Of a stretch of DNA of 64,000 bases, positions 12,777-25,296 are shown piece after piece (positions within the stretch are counted from its first letter, which is position 1; each line of letters starts with the position of its first letter). The notes below the pieces were generated by a model that ran no database searches, had not been told where the DNA came from, and worked only from the letters and a program-made list of their open reading frames with translations. Origin of the DNA: Plasmodium brasilianum (Eukaryota; Apicomplexa; Aconoidasida; Haemosporida; Plasmodiidae); contig NC_090125.1 in assembly GCF_023973825.1 (NCBI RefSeq), positions 1,423,501 to 1,487,500 on the forward strand, read 5' to 3'. A program made the position numbers and the translations under genes.

Positions 12777-14286
12777 GTATTTTGTATTTGCGTAAAAGTT
12801 TATTTGTCATTTGTTAAGTTGGTGACCGTTCTCTCATATTTGTGCAAACGGAGGGGGGGGAAAAAAAAAGTAAAAATAATTATAATTATAATTAAAATTA
12901 TAATAATATGTATAGTTATTTGATGCAATGTGTTAAATCTTATAATTTTTATAATTAAGCTTTTAATTTCTCCAGGAATATTTTAATTTGTTAAAATATG
13001 ATAAGTTTAAAGTAAAACAACAGTAATTTGAATTTCATGGGCGTGTCCATAGTAGTGTTTGTATATGTGTACCACCATGCGCATTCACAAACAAGTATGT
13101 ATAAACGTATATATATGTATGTGTTCGTATATATATATATATATATATATGTTTATATATATATGTATAATTTATATGTTTATATATGTATGTAAATACA
13201 TTTTACCATCAACTGTTTGTGACTTTTTCTTACACCTGTTATGCTGTGCGAATAAAAAAAAAAAAAAACATATTTTATTCGCGAGCATACACATCTCTAT
13301 GAAGTATTAAAAATTTTGTCTTTCAAAAAAATACGTGCGCTATTCGTTATTACATGGATATATATATAAAAACATAATTTTTCTTTTTATTTATTTTATT
13401 TCATTTTTTTTTTTTTTTTATACTAAGGAATCCTTTTTTAGCTAGGAAGAATACATGCTATCGTAAGTCAATGATGCAAAACTATCAGCCTTTTTTTCTA
13501 TTTTTTTTTTTTTTTTTTCATAAATAAAAAGAAGTGAACAGTAAGCTGTTTTTTATTAACAGGACATGTAAATTTTTTATCCAGAAAAAAAAAAAAAAAA
13601 AAACAATGCACGACTTTTTTATTACCTGTTAATATTTTTCGTACATTTGTATTTTCTTTATTTTTTGAATTTACGATGTTTTTTCTTTAAAAAAAAAAAC
13701 AAAAAATACTAACATAAAAAAAAAAAAAAAAAGACAATATCCTTTTTTAAGAAAGAAAAATAAGAAAATTCGTAACATTGTTAAATTATTATAAAGTGAA
13801 TAAATTATTGAATATTTTGTGTAATTAAATTCTTTTTACACTTAATGAAAAACGTTTCATTTTTTTGATTGTAATAATAATTATATACACTTAATGCATC
13901 CTTCTTTTTTTTTTTTTATTTGAATTTGCCATAAGAGAGTTCAAAAAAAAAAAAAAAAAAAATCTTTATTAATGAAATGTCTAAATCTTTTTTGTTCTTT
14001 GCAAAATGATATTATGATTAAGGTTTCTTTTTTTTTTTTTTAATTATCTTTTAAAGTTTTCTCCTTTATGCGAGATTTTTTTTTTTTATTCCCCCCCACA
14101 CCCCGTGTGTAATTATATACATATATATATATATATATATATAATCCCACTTTTGCATTTTAAAAAAAAATTGAAAACTTTATTAACCTAGGAATTCGTG
14201 TTTATGAGTAATTCATTTGTGATATGAACGTATTAAGTGCGTAAATTTTTTATTTTACATATATATATTTATATGTACATATATAT

Positions 14287-14436
14287 TCATATACATACAC
14301 ATTCATATGCATACACATTCATATGCATACACATTCATATGCATATACATTCATATGCATATACATTCATATGCATACACATTCATATGCATACACATTC
14401 ATATGCATACACATTCATATGCATATACATAAATAT
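14287..14436. repeat. 16-bp minisatellite upstream of the IN-box gene
   Basis: About eight copies of ATTCATATGCATACAC or ATTCATATGCATATAC in tandem. The period is not a multiple of three and it lies between genes. Confidence 0.85.
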
Positions 14437-15137
14437 TCATTTTTATATACATATATATATATATATATGTATGTATGCGTTTTATACATTTTGCGGAAAC
14501 TATTTGAATTTCGCTTATATATATGTTTAAAAAAATATATCTTATTTTTAACATGCTATTTACTACTTATGATATATATATTTACATAATTTAAAAAAAT
14601 TAGAAAATGCTTACATTGTGTTTTTTTACCAATTTGCACATACATATGCATATGATACATTTGCTTATATGAATGTAGAATTTTTAATTAATGAACTCTG
14701 AATACAGTTTACGTATTATATATATGTTATATCTTCCCCTTTATTTTTATGTCTCCATTATCATTTTGTGCTATAATTGACACTGTATTATACCTTATTA
14801 TGACTTTTTTATATAAGAAGATATTGCTGTTAAAGTACAAATGACAAAGTGAGTGAATAAGCGAATAACAAAGCAAGTAAAAAAGAAAATAATAAAATAG
14901 GTAACACATTCATCATTTAGTCATATGACAATATTATGCACAAGATATAGAAGATGTTAATCAAAATGGATAACTATTAAGAATATGTAAATTTCAGTAC
15001 GTTTTGGTGAATGCACACAACATATACGTTTGTGCTTGTATATATATGTTTGCATATACATGTGTACGTGCATGTACTTGTATATGTGAGCACCCATTTG
15101 ATGGTATGACGCACACTAATAATAAAACACTGTAACC

Positions 15138-18100
15138 ATGCTTGTTTTAACAGAAAACATATTAGAAAAATTAAATAGCATAAACTATTCGAGAGGTAGC
15201 AAGGTACCATATAAAAGAAACAGCCCACAGTTAAAAGTAATTGCAAACAGAATTACTCCGTACTGCAAGGATACATCAAAATACAAAAGGGAAATAATAA
15301 AAACACGTAAGTTTTTAAAGGACAGTAATAACACAAAATATAGATTTTTATATGCAAGAAAAAATAGAGTTAGTTCAGAACGTAATAGGAAAACAAAACT
15401 TTTTCTTATAAAAAAGAAAAGGAATGCAGTATGTCAATTAGAAAGATTTTCAAAAATTAAAAAGAATAAAAATCAAGTTATAGCAAAAAGAATAAATTAT
15501 AATGTTATCTTAAAAAATTCTGAACATGAAACAAATTCATTTTTATTACATTTAAAAGGAAAAAAAAAAATATTTCCCAGTAGAAGGAGATCAAAAATAG
15601 ACTTATTGAATGTTAGAGAAATCACAGGAGACAAACGGAAAGGTATAAACAGAAAACACTTTTATGATTTATACAAATTAAATAATATTTCAAAATTAGA
15701 ACCAAAAACGAATCATAATATAGACAGTAAAGATATTATATGTAATAAGCAGTTTTATAATAAAAAAAAAAAAATAGGCAAGTTGCAGTATGTTGATAAA
15801 ATTCAACAAAATGTAGCACTTGATACGACTATTGTATCTAATAGTAAGCATACTAAAGCGTATGTAAATAGGTATAGGTCAAAGGAGACGGTTCTTAATA
15901 AATACTGTAAACGAAAATTAACCACTAATAGTTTAATGGATTCAATTATTACTCTATCGAATAAATTACACAAGAAAATCGAAAGAAGAAAAGAAAAAGA
16001 AATAGAAAAAGATGGAGAAAAAGAAAAAACAAAACAAAAAAAAAACAATTCTGAATATGAGTACGAACATCAGTTTGAACATGAATATTATAAAAATGTA
16101 CTGCACTATGCAAATAAAATACTGCATGAGAACTGCTATTCCCGGTGCAACTTCAGTTCCAGCATAAACAAAAACGAAATAAAAAAATTGAAATGCAAAT
16201 TGAAAAAATACAATGATCTACCAAACTACTATTTTAGAAAACTATTTAAAAATATAGAGTTCAAAAATAAGAAAAATTGTAAAAATGTATGTAATTCTAG
16301 AAGTAATATATGTTGCCACCATAGCGACTGTAATATTCACTATAGTGAAAGGAGCAGTACTCGCCGTAGTGTGCAAAGTAGTTTTCATAATGTTTCTCAT
16401 AGTAGCCTGCGTTGTAGCGATAGCTTTTCCTTGAGTAAACGTATCAACAAGGAAAATAAATGTGCTTGTGATTCCATTAAAGAAAAGGAAGAATTTCCTA
16501 CAAGTTCAAAAAATATATATCATAAGCATTATTATTCGGATAATTATTTTTCAGTAAAACGTAAAAGGAAAAAAAAAAAGAAAAAGAAAAAGAAAAAGAA
16601 AAAGAAGAAAATTCATCCATCTTGCAAATCTTTTAAGAATACACATTTAAGTAAACAAGAGAGTTATAATTTACTCGTAACAAAAACAGGTAATAAAAAT
16701 ATTAAATTTAAACCCATTTTAGGCAGTCAAAAAGTTGGCAGAAGTTGCTCTAAAGAACAATCATTTAAAAAATTGGAAATTATTAATAAAAAGATAAAAT
16801 CAAAAAAAAAAAAATTTACAAAAATGGAGATGGTGAACCGCGTGTCTTCCCCCGCACATAAGGGAGTAGATCATGTATCTTATAGTTGTAACAGTTACAA
16901 TAGAAATAGTAGCAGTAGTGCTAGTAGCAATGGTAGTTGTAATAATAAGAGAGTGCGTAACGCAGCTTATAATATGCGTTATTACGATCACTGTAACATT
17001 AAAAGTAATTGTACTAATACGTACAATAAAATTAACTGTACTGATAAAAATAAAAATAAAAATAAAAGAGAATTATGTATAACAAATGTTTTAAAAGATG
17101 GTACTAATATATTTGATAATGATAAATCATCACATGGTATTAAAAAATTTGGAATTATTTTTGTAGATTGTAAGAAGCATATATCCACAAAGGGGGAATA
17201 TATCAACGAAAAGTTAAAAAAAAGCAAAATTGTAGGTTATAATACCCGTTTAGGTAAATTCGGTAATGCACAGAAGTTCTCTAATAATAACGAGGTAAAA
17301 TTTAAACAAGAAAATATAGCAGATAATAAGTGTAGCACCTTGAGCGAAAAAATAGGTAAGTTGGACAGTTTAAACGTTTCTGAATATACAGATAATAAGA
17401 GTATAGTTTCACATGTAGCAAACCCTAGTGGTATTAGCAGTGTTAGAAGTAGTAGTCATCATCGTAGTAGTAGTAGTAGTAATACGGACATTAAAAACCT
17501 TTCTAAGAGTGTCATTAGGAATTACCATAAATGTTTGATGACTAATTCGAATAACAATAGTGACGTTAAAAATGAGGGGCAAATTGAACATAACAGTGAG
17601 GGGAACCATGATAGTTGTAGTAATAGTAGTAGTAGAAATGAAATCAACACAAGTCCTAAGGATATTTTTCCTAATGATACTAGAAATAGTTCCAAAAATA
17701 GAAACTGTAATAATACATGTATGCATATATTTAATGAATACAATTTTAACATCAATAATGTTAAAAGAAATGATTCATATATTAACATATCTGAAGAAAA
17801 TATTAGTAATACAGAGATTATTAATAACAGCACGAATAATAATTACATACGAAGTAGTATCGATAACGATAATTTTAGTAGTGCACATAATTCTTTTAAT
17901 AGTTATCTTAAAGACAGAAACGAGGAAAACAGTATTATCTGTAGCTTCAATGGTTTATATAATATGTGTAATAATGTTTCTCTTTATAGAATATCATCAC
18001 AAAATAGTAATGATAAAACTTTAAATGTACACAATACTAAAAATTGTTTTATACGCTTAACTCCTTTGCAGAAGGGCATAAAGATAAAATCCTCAGGCAG

Positions 18101-21100
18101 CGATAATATAGATTCCCCAAAAGAAGAAGCAGAATACAGAGAACACAAGCTAGTTGCGCACAATAAGCAAATTGCCCTTACTGAACAAATTACGTACAAT
18201 AAGCATAATACAGAAGGAAATTCCGAATTAGTAATAGGCAGTTTATCCGAATTAAAAAGCCTAAGATCGAGCACAAACTCTTTATCCAGTAGTGAGTTAC
18301 TTAAAACTCCGATATTGTCAAATATAGAAAATAATAAGCTTTATAATTTTGCTAATATTTTTTCCAAAGATATTAAAGATTTTTGTCTTTTAAAATCAAA
18401 ACATAAGAGAGAAAAGATATCGAAAAAAACATTCATAATAGAAGAGACTGGAAAGAGACATAGTAATGATATTAAGTTAGTAACACACAATAGTAGTAGG
18501 TTTCATAATTTGTTATTGAATAGAGATATAAAAATGAATAAAAATGAACATGATTTTTTAGTTGATGAATGTTTAATGAAATGTTTGAAAGAAAGTACAT
18601 CAAATTTCAGAACTAATGAAGATTATGAAAGGTATTGTAATGAAGACAAAATATTAAACCCAGATTATATACCCCTAGAATCTAAGAAGCTTGGAGAAAA
18701 TTTTTTAAAAAATCAGAAAGACAAATTTTCCTTTTTTTCTAATCAAAATTGTCATTATGAAACGAGTGTAAGTATTGCCGAGTGTGGAAATAGCTGTTTT
18801 AATAATGATAACAGCATTGGTAATAGTAATAGAAACATGAATAGTAAAAACAATAATAGTGGTAATAAAGGAGGATATGTTTTACATAATAATCCTAAAA
18901 CAAATTATGGGAATAATATGAAAATTAACATGTACAATAACAATAAGGATTGCATGAATAATATTACTGGTAATTATAATAACAGTAGTAGTTTATACAG
19001 TAATAATTATATAAACTCTATAAATAGCGAGTACTATTTGAAGAAGAATAATGAACATCATCATAGCAATGACATTTTTATAAAATATTATGAAAAATAT
19101 GCTAATAAAGATAGTGATCAATACGAAGAAAAGAAATTAAATTATACGGATTGTTATGATTTTAAAAATCCATCGCTAATAAATGGATTAAGCAGGGAAG
19201 ATAGTTTCGGCTCAGACGAAGACTTAAAAAATGATGAAAATGACAACCATACAGATAACGGTAATGACTTCGAAAACAGCAACAATGGAAAGAACAATGA
19301 TAATAATGTTCAGGATAATGATAATGATATCGACCAAGATAAGGAAAATAACAATGGTCACAATGACGACCTGGATAACGACCACGACCACGACAACGAC
19401 AACGAAATTGGCTTTTTAAAGGACTCGCTAAACTCTTTTGATAATTTAGAGTCTACAGAAAAGAAATATGAAGAAATATTACGAGATTTCAATGGAAAAA
19501 TTCCATTACTTCACAAAGTGCTGAAACCCTTAACAGTAAAAAATCGATCTAATAACTTTGACATTTGCCTATATTTGTTACAAAAACATGGAGGAGATTT
19601 AAACAATGAAGAAAATATATGCATATTGAGGGACAAAGAAATTGTTGAACATAGTGCAATATATGATGCCAAAAAAGGCTGTATAAAAAGTAATATAACT
19701 AATGTAACAAATATAAAATTATACCACCCCAAGTGGTATAACAAAAAAAAAATTATCGAGAGATTAAAAGAGCAAAGTTGTTATAATCCCTTCACCATAT
19801 TTGGATCAGCACCTAGCTTACTAGATTTTGATGAAGTTTTCGATAAAGATGTATATAACAAATTTGTTTCGAGAAATAGTCGTAAATCTCATTCATTATT
19901 AAGAATATTAGCTAAACAAAAAGTTATAAGTAATTTAAATGATAAAATAACAGATAAAGAATGGCCGCAAGTACATGCGTATTTAAAAAAAAGATGGAGT
20001 AAAGAAACGAATATAGAACTAAATTGGGCATGTGATCCATTATTATATGAAGAGTTAGAATGGTATTTAAGTACAAATAATGAATATCTCAATATGACGG
20101 ATAAGGTAGCTGATATTGAAGTGTGCTATTGTCCAACCTTAGATCCAAGTTCTTACTATGCATGGAACGACTCAAGAGTTATATACACAAATTTATGTTA
20201 TAATAAATCAAAGGAAGATATGGACCCTAACAATTCTATAAAAGAGAAATATATGGTAAACAAAAATTCTGAACTAAAAAATAATGATAAGCAAGTTTCC
20301 TTTAGGAAAAGAGCAAGTGGATGCGAACATCTCATGTTTCAACAAAATGTTATGAAACAAAAGAAGTTGTCAAAAAGGAAGAAAAAATTATTAAAAAAAA
20401 AAAAGAAAAAAATGCTTAAGGAAAAAAATAAAGCATTTACCAATAACAATGATAATGGTAGCAATGCAGGAGGTATCTACAAAGAATCAGCGGATGGGTA
20501 CGAAAACAATGGAAAAAATAAATATTATCCCCAAATGCATAATGATGATTATACAGCAAATGATCAGTACATGAATGAGTTAAAAGACGATGATAAAGAG
20601 AACAATAAAAGCTCCTATTATCCAAACATTTTTTTGACAAAAAATAAGAAAAGTGTTTATCAAAGTAAAAATGATTATGAGGAGGAGGATGTTATTCCGA
20701 TTATGACTGTAAACACATCACTATATAGAAACAATTTGGACAATAAATATAACTGTAATAATACTGCATTTGATTATATTAAAAACAAAGACAATACAAT
20801 AAAATTTTTTGCTTCCCCCAAAAAAATAAAAAAAAAAAACTCCATTAAAAAATCTATTAATAATTCAGATTGTTTCTATTTTTTAAATTCGTCTATGATT
20901 AATTCTGATAATATTTATAACAACAATAATTTTAATAGATTCGATTCGAAGGGTTCGATGGATTGCAATAATTCCGCATCTATTTATAATAAAAGTATAT
21001 TCATTGCAGATAATGTAAGAAATAAGGAAAAAGTAGATTCAAAAAAAAAAATGTTTATTAGCAGCACCAAGGGAAAAAACTTTGACAAAATTTCTCAAAA

Positions 21101-22436
21101 TTTTTGTGGAGATTTGGAATATAATGAAAGTAAGTATAACAAGGATAATATATACGAATTTAAAAGTTCTACAAGTGCATATAATATAAATAAAAAAAAT
21201 AATTCAAACGACTTTTCTAATAACAGAAACAACTGCAATGATGGTAGTACTTTGGACTATGTCACAAGGAATAATGATAATAATATTACAGGAAATAATA
21301 ATAATAATAATAATACTTTTAATATGATAATCCCAAGTGATACTACAGAACAGTTTCATATGAACAAAAATAAAAACAATTACGTACATAATAGCAATGC
21401 AAAAATGGATATATTTAGCAATATAAAAATGGACGAAACACTATTTTATAAAAGCAATGAAAATGATAGTACCCGCAACAATGCTAGTGGTAGTAGTAAT
21501 AATCCGTATGGTGATAATAGTAATAACATCAAAGATCATAAAGATCATAGAATAAATATTAAGAATAACAACAATAACAGTAATGATACTGCAAAAGAAT
21601 TCTTTGGTAAAAGCAATTTCATTGATATAAACTTTTATGATAGAGGACAGATGAAATTTGTCTCGAAGGACTTCAATAATTTACAAAGCGGTGAATTTTG
21701 TAGAAATGAATTTGAAAATAATAGAAACTTTCAAACTATGTTAACAAAACCAAATTTCTCCGAACAAAATCAAGATAAAGAAATATATAACATGGAGGAA
21801 TTAAAAGAAAAATATATAAATGTTTGTAAAGAACAACGTAAAGATGGCGATAATAATAATTATCATTTTTTTGAGTGTAGTTATGAGAAATATAATGATA
21901 ATAATTATGGTAATGACAATAATAACAGTAAGATGATGGTGGAATATGTTCATCATAATAAAAATGCTGAAGGTTACACTCAAAAGGAAAATAAAAAAAA
22001 AAAGAAAAACGAAAATATAACTTACGAGTTTGAGAAAAATAACGAAATTATCATGAAAAATATGGGAGGTCTTATTCCAGATCATAATGTACTAAAGCTA
22101 ACACAAAAGAACATTGATAGAAAAAATGTGCTAGAAGAAAAAGGTAAAAGTAATACATCTTTATATTCAAAAAAGAAGGATACTGATGTTTCTTTAAGTA
22201 CTTTTAATTCCAAAAGATTAAGTAACAGCAATATTAGCGTTAATGAAAACAGAAAAATTAGAAGATACACAAAAAAAATGTGTCAAGAAGATGACAACAT
22301 ATCTTTCCAACAATCAGAAAAAAGCAAAGGAAAAAATAATAAGGAAAGTGTTGAAACCCCTTCTAGTCAAACTAGCGAGACTTCAATGTCTAGCGCTTTC
22401 AAAATGGCTACATCTGTTTTTAAAAAATTATTTTAG
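15138..22436 (+). CDS. Probable INCENP-type chromosomal passenger scaffold (IN-box protein)
   Basis: A single exon of 2432 residues, mostly Asn/Lys-rich and probably disordered: a poly-Lys run near 475-495, an Asp/Asn-rich run near 1355-1425, and basic patches near 275-300. The conserved island is at about 1440-1690. Residues 1531-1588 match the INCENP IN-box pattern, the Aurora-binding helix-turn: PKW, then a helix to EQ, NPF..FG, LLDFDEVFDK, and then a Ser/Arg stretch (SRNSRKSHS) where animal INCENP has its Aurora-phosphorylated TSS. A second conserved stretch (EWPQVHAYLKKRW to YCPTLDPSSYYAW) follows and I do not recognise it. From memory, an INCENP was reported on P. berghei chromosome 13; I cannot check that it is this gene. 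The IN-box itself is read from the sequence. Expected role: activating and localising Aurora kinase at the mitotic spindle and kinetochores. Confidence 0.7.
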   Translation: MLVLTENILEKLNSINYSRGSKVPYKRNSPQLKVIANRITPYCKDTSKYKREIIKTRKFLKDSNNTKYRFLYARKNRVSSERNRKTKLFLIKKKRNAVCQLERFSKIKKNKNQVIAKRINYNVILKNSEHETNSFLLHLKGKKKIFPSRRRSKIDLLNVREITGDKRKGINRKHFYDLYKLNNISKLEPKTNHNIDSKDIICNKQFYNKKKKIGKLQYVDKIQQNVALDTTIVSNSKHTKAYVNRYRSKETVLNKYCKRKLTTNSLMDSIITLSNKLHKKIERRKEKEIEKDGEKEKTKQKKNNSEYEYEHQFEHEYYKNVLHYANKILHENCYSRCNFSSSINKNEIKKLKCKLKKYNDLPNYYFRKLFKNIEFKNKKNCKNVCNSRSNICCHHSDCNIHYSERSSTRRSVQSSFHNVSHSSLRCSDSFSLSKRINKENKCACDSIKEKEEFPTSSKNIYHKHYYSDNYFSVKRKRKKKKKKKKKKKKKKIHPSCKSFKNTHLSKQESYNLLVTKTGNKNIKFKPILGSQKVGRSCSKEQSFKKLEIINKKIKSKKKKFTKMEMVNRVSSPAHKGVDHVSYSCNSYNRNSSSSASSNGSCNNKRVRNAAYNMRYYDHCNIKSNCTNTYNKINCTDKNKNKNKRELCITNVLKDGTNIFDNDKSSHGIKKFGIIFVDCKKHISTKGEYINEKLKKSKIVGYNTRLGKFGNAQKFSNNNEVKFKQENIADNKCSTLSEKIGKLDSLNVSEYTDNKSIVSHVANPSGISSVRSSSHHRSSSSSNTDIKNLSKSVIRNYHKCLMTNSNNNSDVKNEGQIEHNSEGNHDSCSNSSSRNEINTSPKDIFPNDTRNSSKNRNCNNTCMHIFNEYNFNINNVKRNDSYINISEENISNTEIINNSTNNNYIRSSIDNDNFSSAHNSFNSYLKDRNEENSIICSFNGLYNMCNNVSLYRISSQNSNDKTLNVHNTKNCFIRLTPLQKGIKIKSSGSDNIDSPKEEAEYREHKLVAHNKQIALTEQITYNKHNTEGNSELVIGSLSELKSLRSSTNSLSSSELLKTPILSNIENNKLYNFANIFSKDIKDFCLLKSKHKREKISKKTFIIEETGKRHSNDIKLVTHNSSRFHNLLLNRDIKMNKNEHDFLVDECLMKCLKESTSNFRTNEDYERYCNEDKILNPDYIPLESKKLGENFLKNQKDKFSFFSNQNCHYETSVSIAECGNSCFNNDNSIGNSNRNMNSKNNNSGNKGGYVLHNNPKTNYGNNMKINMYNNNKDCMNNITGNYNNSSSLYSNNYINSINSEYYLKKNNEHHHSNDIFIKYYEKYANKDSDQYEEKKLNYTDCYDFKNPSLINGLSREDSFGSDEDLKNDENDNHTDNGNDFENSNNGKNNDNNVQDNDNDIDQDKENNNGHNDDLDNDHDHDNDNEIGFLKDSLNSFDNLESTEKKYEEILRDFNGKIPLLHKVLKPLTVKNRSNNFDICLYLLQKHGGDLNNEENICILRDKEIVEHSAIYDAKKGCIKSNITNVTNIKLYHPKWYNKKKIIERLKEQSCYNPFTIFGSAPSLLDFDEVFDKDVYNKFVSRNSRKSHSLLRILAKQKVISNLNDKITDKEWPQVHAYLKKRWSKETNIELNWACDPLLYEELEWYLSTNNEYLNMTDKVADIEVCYCPTLDPSSYYAWNDSRVIYTNLCYNKSKEDMDPNNSIKEKYMVNKNSELKNNDKQVSFRKRASGCEHLMFQQNVMKQKKLSKRKKKLLKKKKKKMLKEKNKAFTNNNDNGSNAGGIYKESADGYENNGKNKYYPQMHNDDYTANDQYMNELKDDDKENNKSSYYPNIFLTKNKKSVYQSKNDYEEEDVIPIMTVNTSLYRNNLDNKYNCNNTAFDYIKNKDNTIKFFASPKKIKKKNSIKKSINNSDCFYFLNSSMINSDNIYNNNNFNRFDSKGSMDCNNSASIYNKSIFIADNVRNKEKVDSKKKMFISSTKGKNFDKISQNFCGDLEYNESKYNKDNIYEFKSSTSAYNINKKNNSNDFSNNRNNCNDGSTLDYVTRNNDNNITGNNNNNNNTFNMIIPSDTTEQFHMNKNKNNYVHNSNAKMDIFSNIKMDETLFYKSNENDSTRNNASGSSNNPYGDNSNNIKDHKDHRINIKNNNNNSNDTAKEFFGKSNFIDINFYDRGQMKFVSKDFNNLQSGEFCRNEFENNRNFQTMLTKPNFSEQNQDKEIYNMEELKEKYINVCKEQRKDGDNNNYHFFECSYEKYNDNNYGNDNNNSKMMVEYVHHNKNAEGYTQKENKKKKKNENITYEFEKNNEIIMKNMGGLIPDHNVLKLTQKNIDRKNVLEEKGKSNTSLYSKKKDTDVSLSTFNSKRLSNSNISVNENRKIRRYTKKMCQEDDNISFQQSEKSKGKNNKESVETPSSQTSETSMSSAFKMATSVFKKLF

Positions 22437-23257
22437 CGATAGGGGTACATCTCTAAAAGGACTAAAAATATGAACATATATATATATATATTATATAAAA
22501 AACATATAATAAAAAAACTATTAATACAGTCTGTATTTTTTTTTTTTTTTTTCTTTACATTACAGACTCTATGTATATTTTCTAATAATTAAATGCATGA
22601 TCAATCCACGCCTATATATAGATATAAAATTGGGAGCATTAGTGGTTTTGCTTATTTATATGTTTTTACTTCACTATATATTAGTTCACCCCTTTTTTTT
22701 CTTTGCTGCCCTTTTTCATTTTTTTTTTCTTATTAATATAATTTTTTTGTTTCCTTATTCTGTCTATAAACATTTTTAATTATTAATCATGTATTCTATG
22801 ATTATGTAAGCACATGTGAAAATTGCTTTATTAATATTTATTAAAAAATGGTATATGTATATTTATATAGAAGTCTTTCTTTCTACCTTTTTTTCTTTTT
22901 TTTTCTGTATTATGAATTGGATAGTAAAACGTTTGAAGTATTTCCCTTTAACTTAAATCAGTGTACGATATATTTTGATTTATTAATTCAAAAAGTATAT
23001 TCTTTATGAAAAATAGTTAAAAAATCTCTTAAAGTCTAAATTTTGATTAATCATAACTGCGGAAAACTGCATTATTTTAAATTACATATATATATATTAT
23101 ATATGTATATATATTTTTTTTTCTAATTATTACCACATAGTTAGCTACATTAGAAAGCTATATAAGATGATATAAGTAAGCATATAGTTACTTAGGACAA
23201 AAGAGGAAAAAGAGTAAGTTTGTGACAAATTCATTTTGTTTTATTTTTTTCCTATTC

Positions 23258-23782
23258 ATGTTTGGAAAAAGGTATAAAGTTATACACGTCTTTGTTTCAT
23301 TGTAAATGTATATTATTTATATTCTTTATCTATTTTACTTTTCACGCAATATTTATATTTTTTATTCTTTTTACCTTTTGCAATATTCTGTTATATAATT
23401 TGTGTAGAAATATCATTACGAATAAGAAATTAATAAAACACGTTTCAAATAAGTTTGGAATTTTATATACTTTAAATTATGCAATTTCATGATTTTTTGC
23501 AAAAACACAAAACAAATAATTTTCAACTTCAAGATAGAATTAAAACCCTATAAACCATTGCATTTAAATTTGAACATTTTTAAACATCTTGTTTTACTTT
23601 TTTAATTTAAGATCCTCAGCATATACATACTATTTTTCCTAAAGGAAAAACTTACAAAAAAGAAATTCCTCATGTTTTTACCTTTAATGGCGTTTACAAC
23701 ACAGTGTTATAACGAAGTATTAAAAAATATCATACTGGAACTTTGCAATACTAATAAATGTATGAACAGTTATATATTTTAA
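23258..23782 (+). CDS. Candidate small spliced gene, unrecognised
   Basis: ATG TTT GGA AAA AG is followed by GTATAA at 23272. A pyrimidine-rich acceptor ends at 23407, and the next exon keeps frame (R-NIITNKKLIKH...). It can either stop at 23492, giving about 32 residues, or use GTTTCA at 23442 to join the acceptor at 23611. From there 56 codons are open to TAA at 23780-23782, including FLMFLPLMAFTTQCYNEVL. Nothing in it is recognised, and a second frame of the last exon is also open. Low confidence: composition and splice signals only. Confidence 0.22.
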
Positions 23783-25296
23783 GATATAAGTAAAATAAAT
23801 AATATCATAATCTACATTTATATTTTACTATAAATTTTATTAAAGAATGGTTTACATAGTATAACATTCAAATAAAGAAAAATCCATAATTTTACCTAAA
23901 TTTCCAAGACTCATTTTAAATACTCATTCTCTATATATACTACCACCTTCACAATATATAAAAATAAAATGTAAAATTAATATTAGCATATAAAATAAAT
24001 GTTAAACATAAGATATTAAACTAAAGGAATATATTAGATAATATAACCAAGATAAAATAAATAATACATTAAAATTAAAATAATTATTACATTTTTACAT
24101 AAAATGAGTATCTTTCAATAGTACATGAAAAAATATCTCTGAAAATGTACATATATTAAGAACATAAATAGAATAAAAAAAATTGTAACACATAAATAAA
24201 ATTTATTTGAGATATTCTCTTTTTTTATTTTTGTTTATATATAAAATTTTTTTTTTGAATAATATATTTATATATGAACTACGTTAAAATTGCAACCGTA
24301 AACTAATAATTTTATTATACCAGACAGAATATTTGGGCAACCAGAAAAAAGAAATAAATGAACATACCTTTCAAAAAAAAAATAACCCTATTAAATGATA
24401 TAGGTACCAATATATAAAACAAAAATAAATGTGTGTTAGCAGACGAAAATTACATAAATTTAACATCTACTTGGTTAAGTAGTGTTATTTTGTTAATATA
24501 AATAATAATGGGAATAATTTAAAATTATTTTATGTAATTCACGAATTGTGTTGTTACTCTTTGAAATTTTTTTTTTACCTTTGATATATGGAATTCAATC
24601 TCTTATTTTATGACTTTCTGTGTTCTGTTATATAATTAATTAAGGTACATTCTATAAATAATAAATTTGTATAAGAAAAGGCAAAACGTTGTGCTTCAAA
24701 TTTTGTTACTAATAAAAATTCTTGGGATAGAAATTTAAATTAAATATACAGTGGTTTTTAAAAAGAAATACAAATACATGTTCTAATTCATATTATGAAA
24801 TATTCATTTTTCTTATTAATGAATCAGTTATCTAAAAATATGCATTTTTAAACTTCGCCATTTTTTTAATTTTCTTTGAATAATAATAATTTTATAGTGA
24901 ATTAATGTATATAACAATTTATATATAATATATATAATTTTTTTTTTCTTAATTTATATGGTTTTATTCCAAAGGTTTATATTAAAAAATGAAAGGGTTT
25001 TTTACTGTAATACTTTCATTTTGGAATACATTTATGAATTTCTACAAGAAAAATAGTATATAACTTATAATAAAAAAGAAGAATCATAATGTACAATTTA
25101 GACAAAAAAATATAAAAGATACAAGATATTTGCTAAATAATGGTACCAATGTATTCCCTTAAAAAATAAGGACATATTTAACGTAAATATTTTGTTATTT
25201 TAGCTTTTTCTACAACATTCAAATATTTTTATGAATTGTAAGTAAAACTTTTTTTATAATTATATAATCAGAAAATTTTATAATAATGCAGCATAA

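Larger units (their letters stand above)
11808..15137. other. Divergent intergenic region between proteasome beta2 and the IN-box gene
   Basis: A shared upstream region holding promoters and 5' UTRs for genes on both strands. It has many homopolymer tracts, a (TA)32 microsatellite and a 16-bp minisatellite. I saw no spliced gene, tRNA or conserved protein segment; the short open frames are microsatellite translations. Confidence 0.6.

Noticed and set aside
12681..12923. Tyr/Ile-repeat open frame
   Set aside because: Translation of the (TA)32 microsatellite.
24358..24460. Possible start MNIPFKKKITLLNDI with a spliced continuation
   Set aside because: The intron would be 39 bases, and the opposite strand is also open with an equally plausible reading; not decidable by eye.
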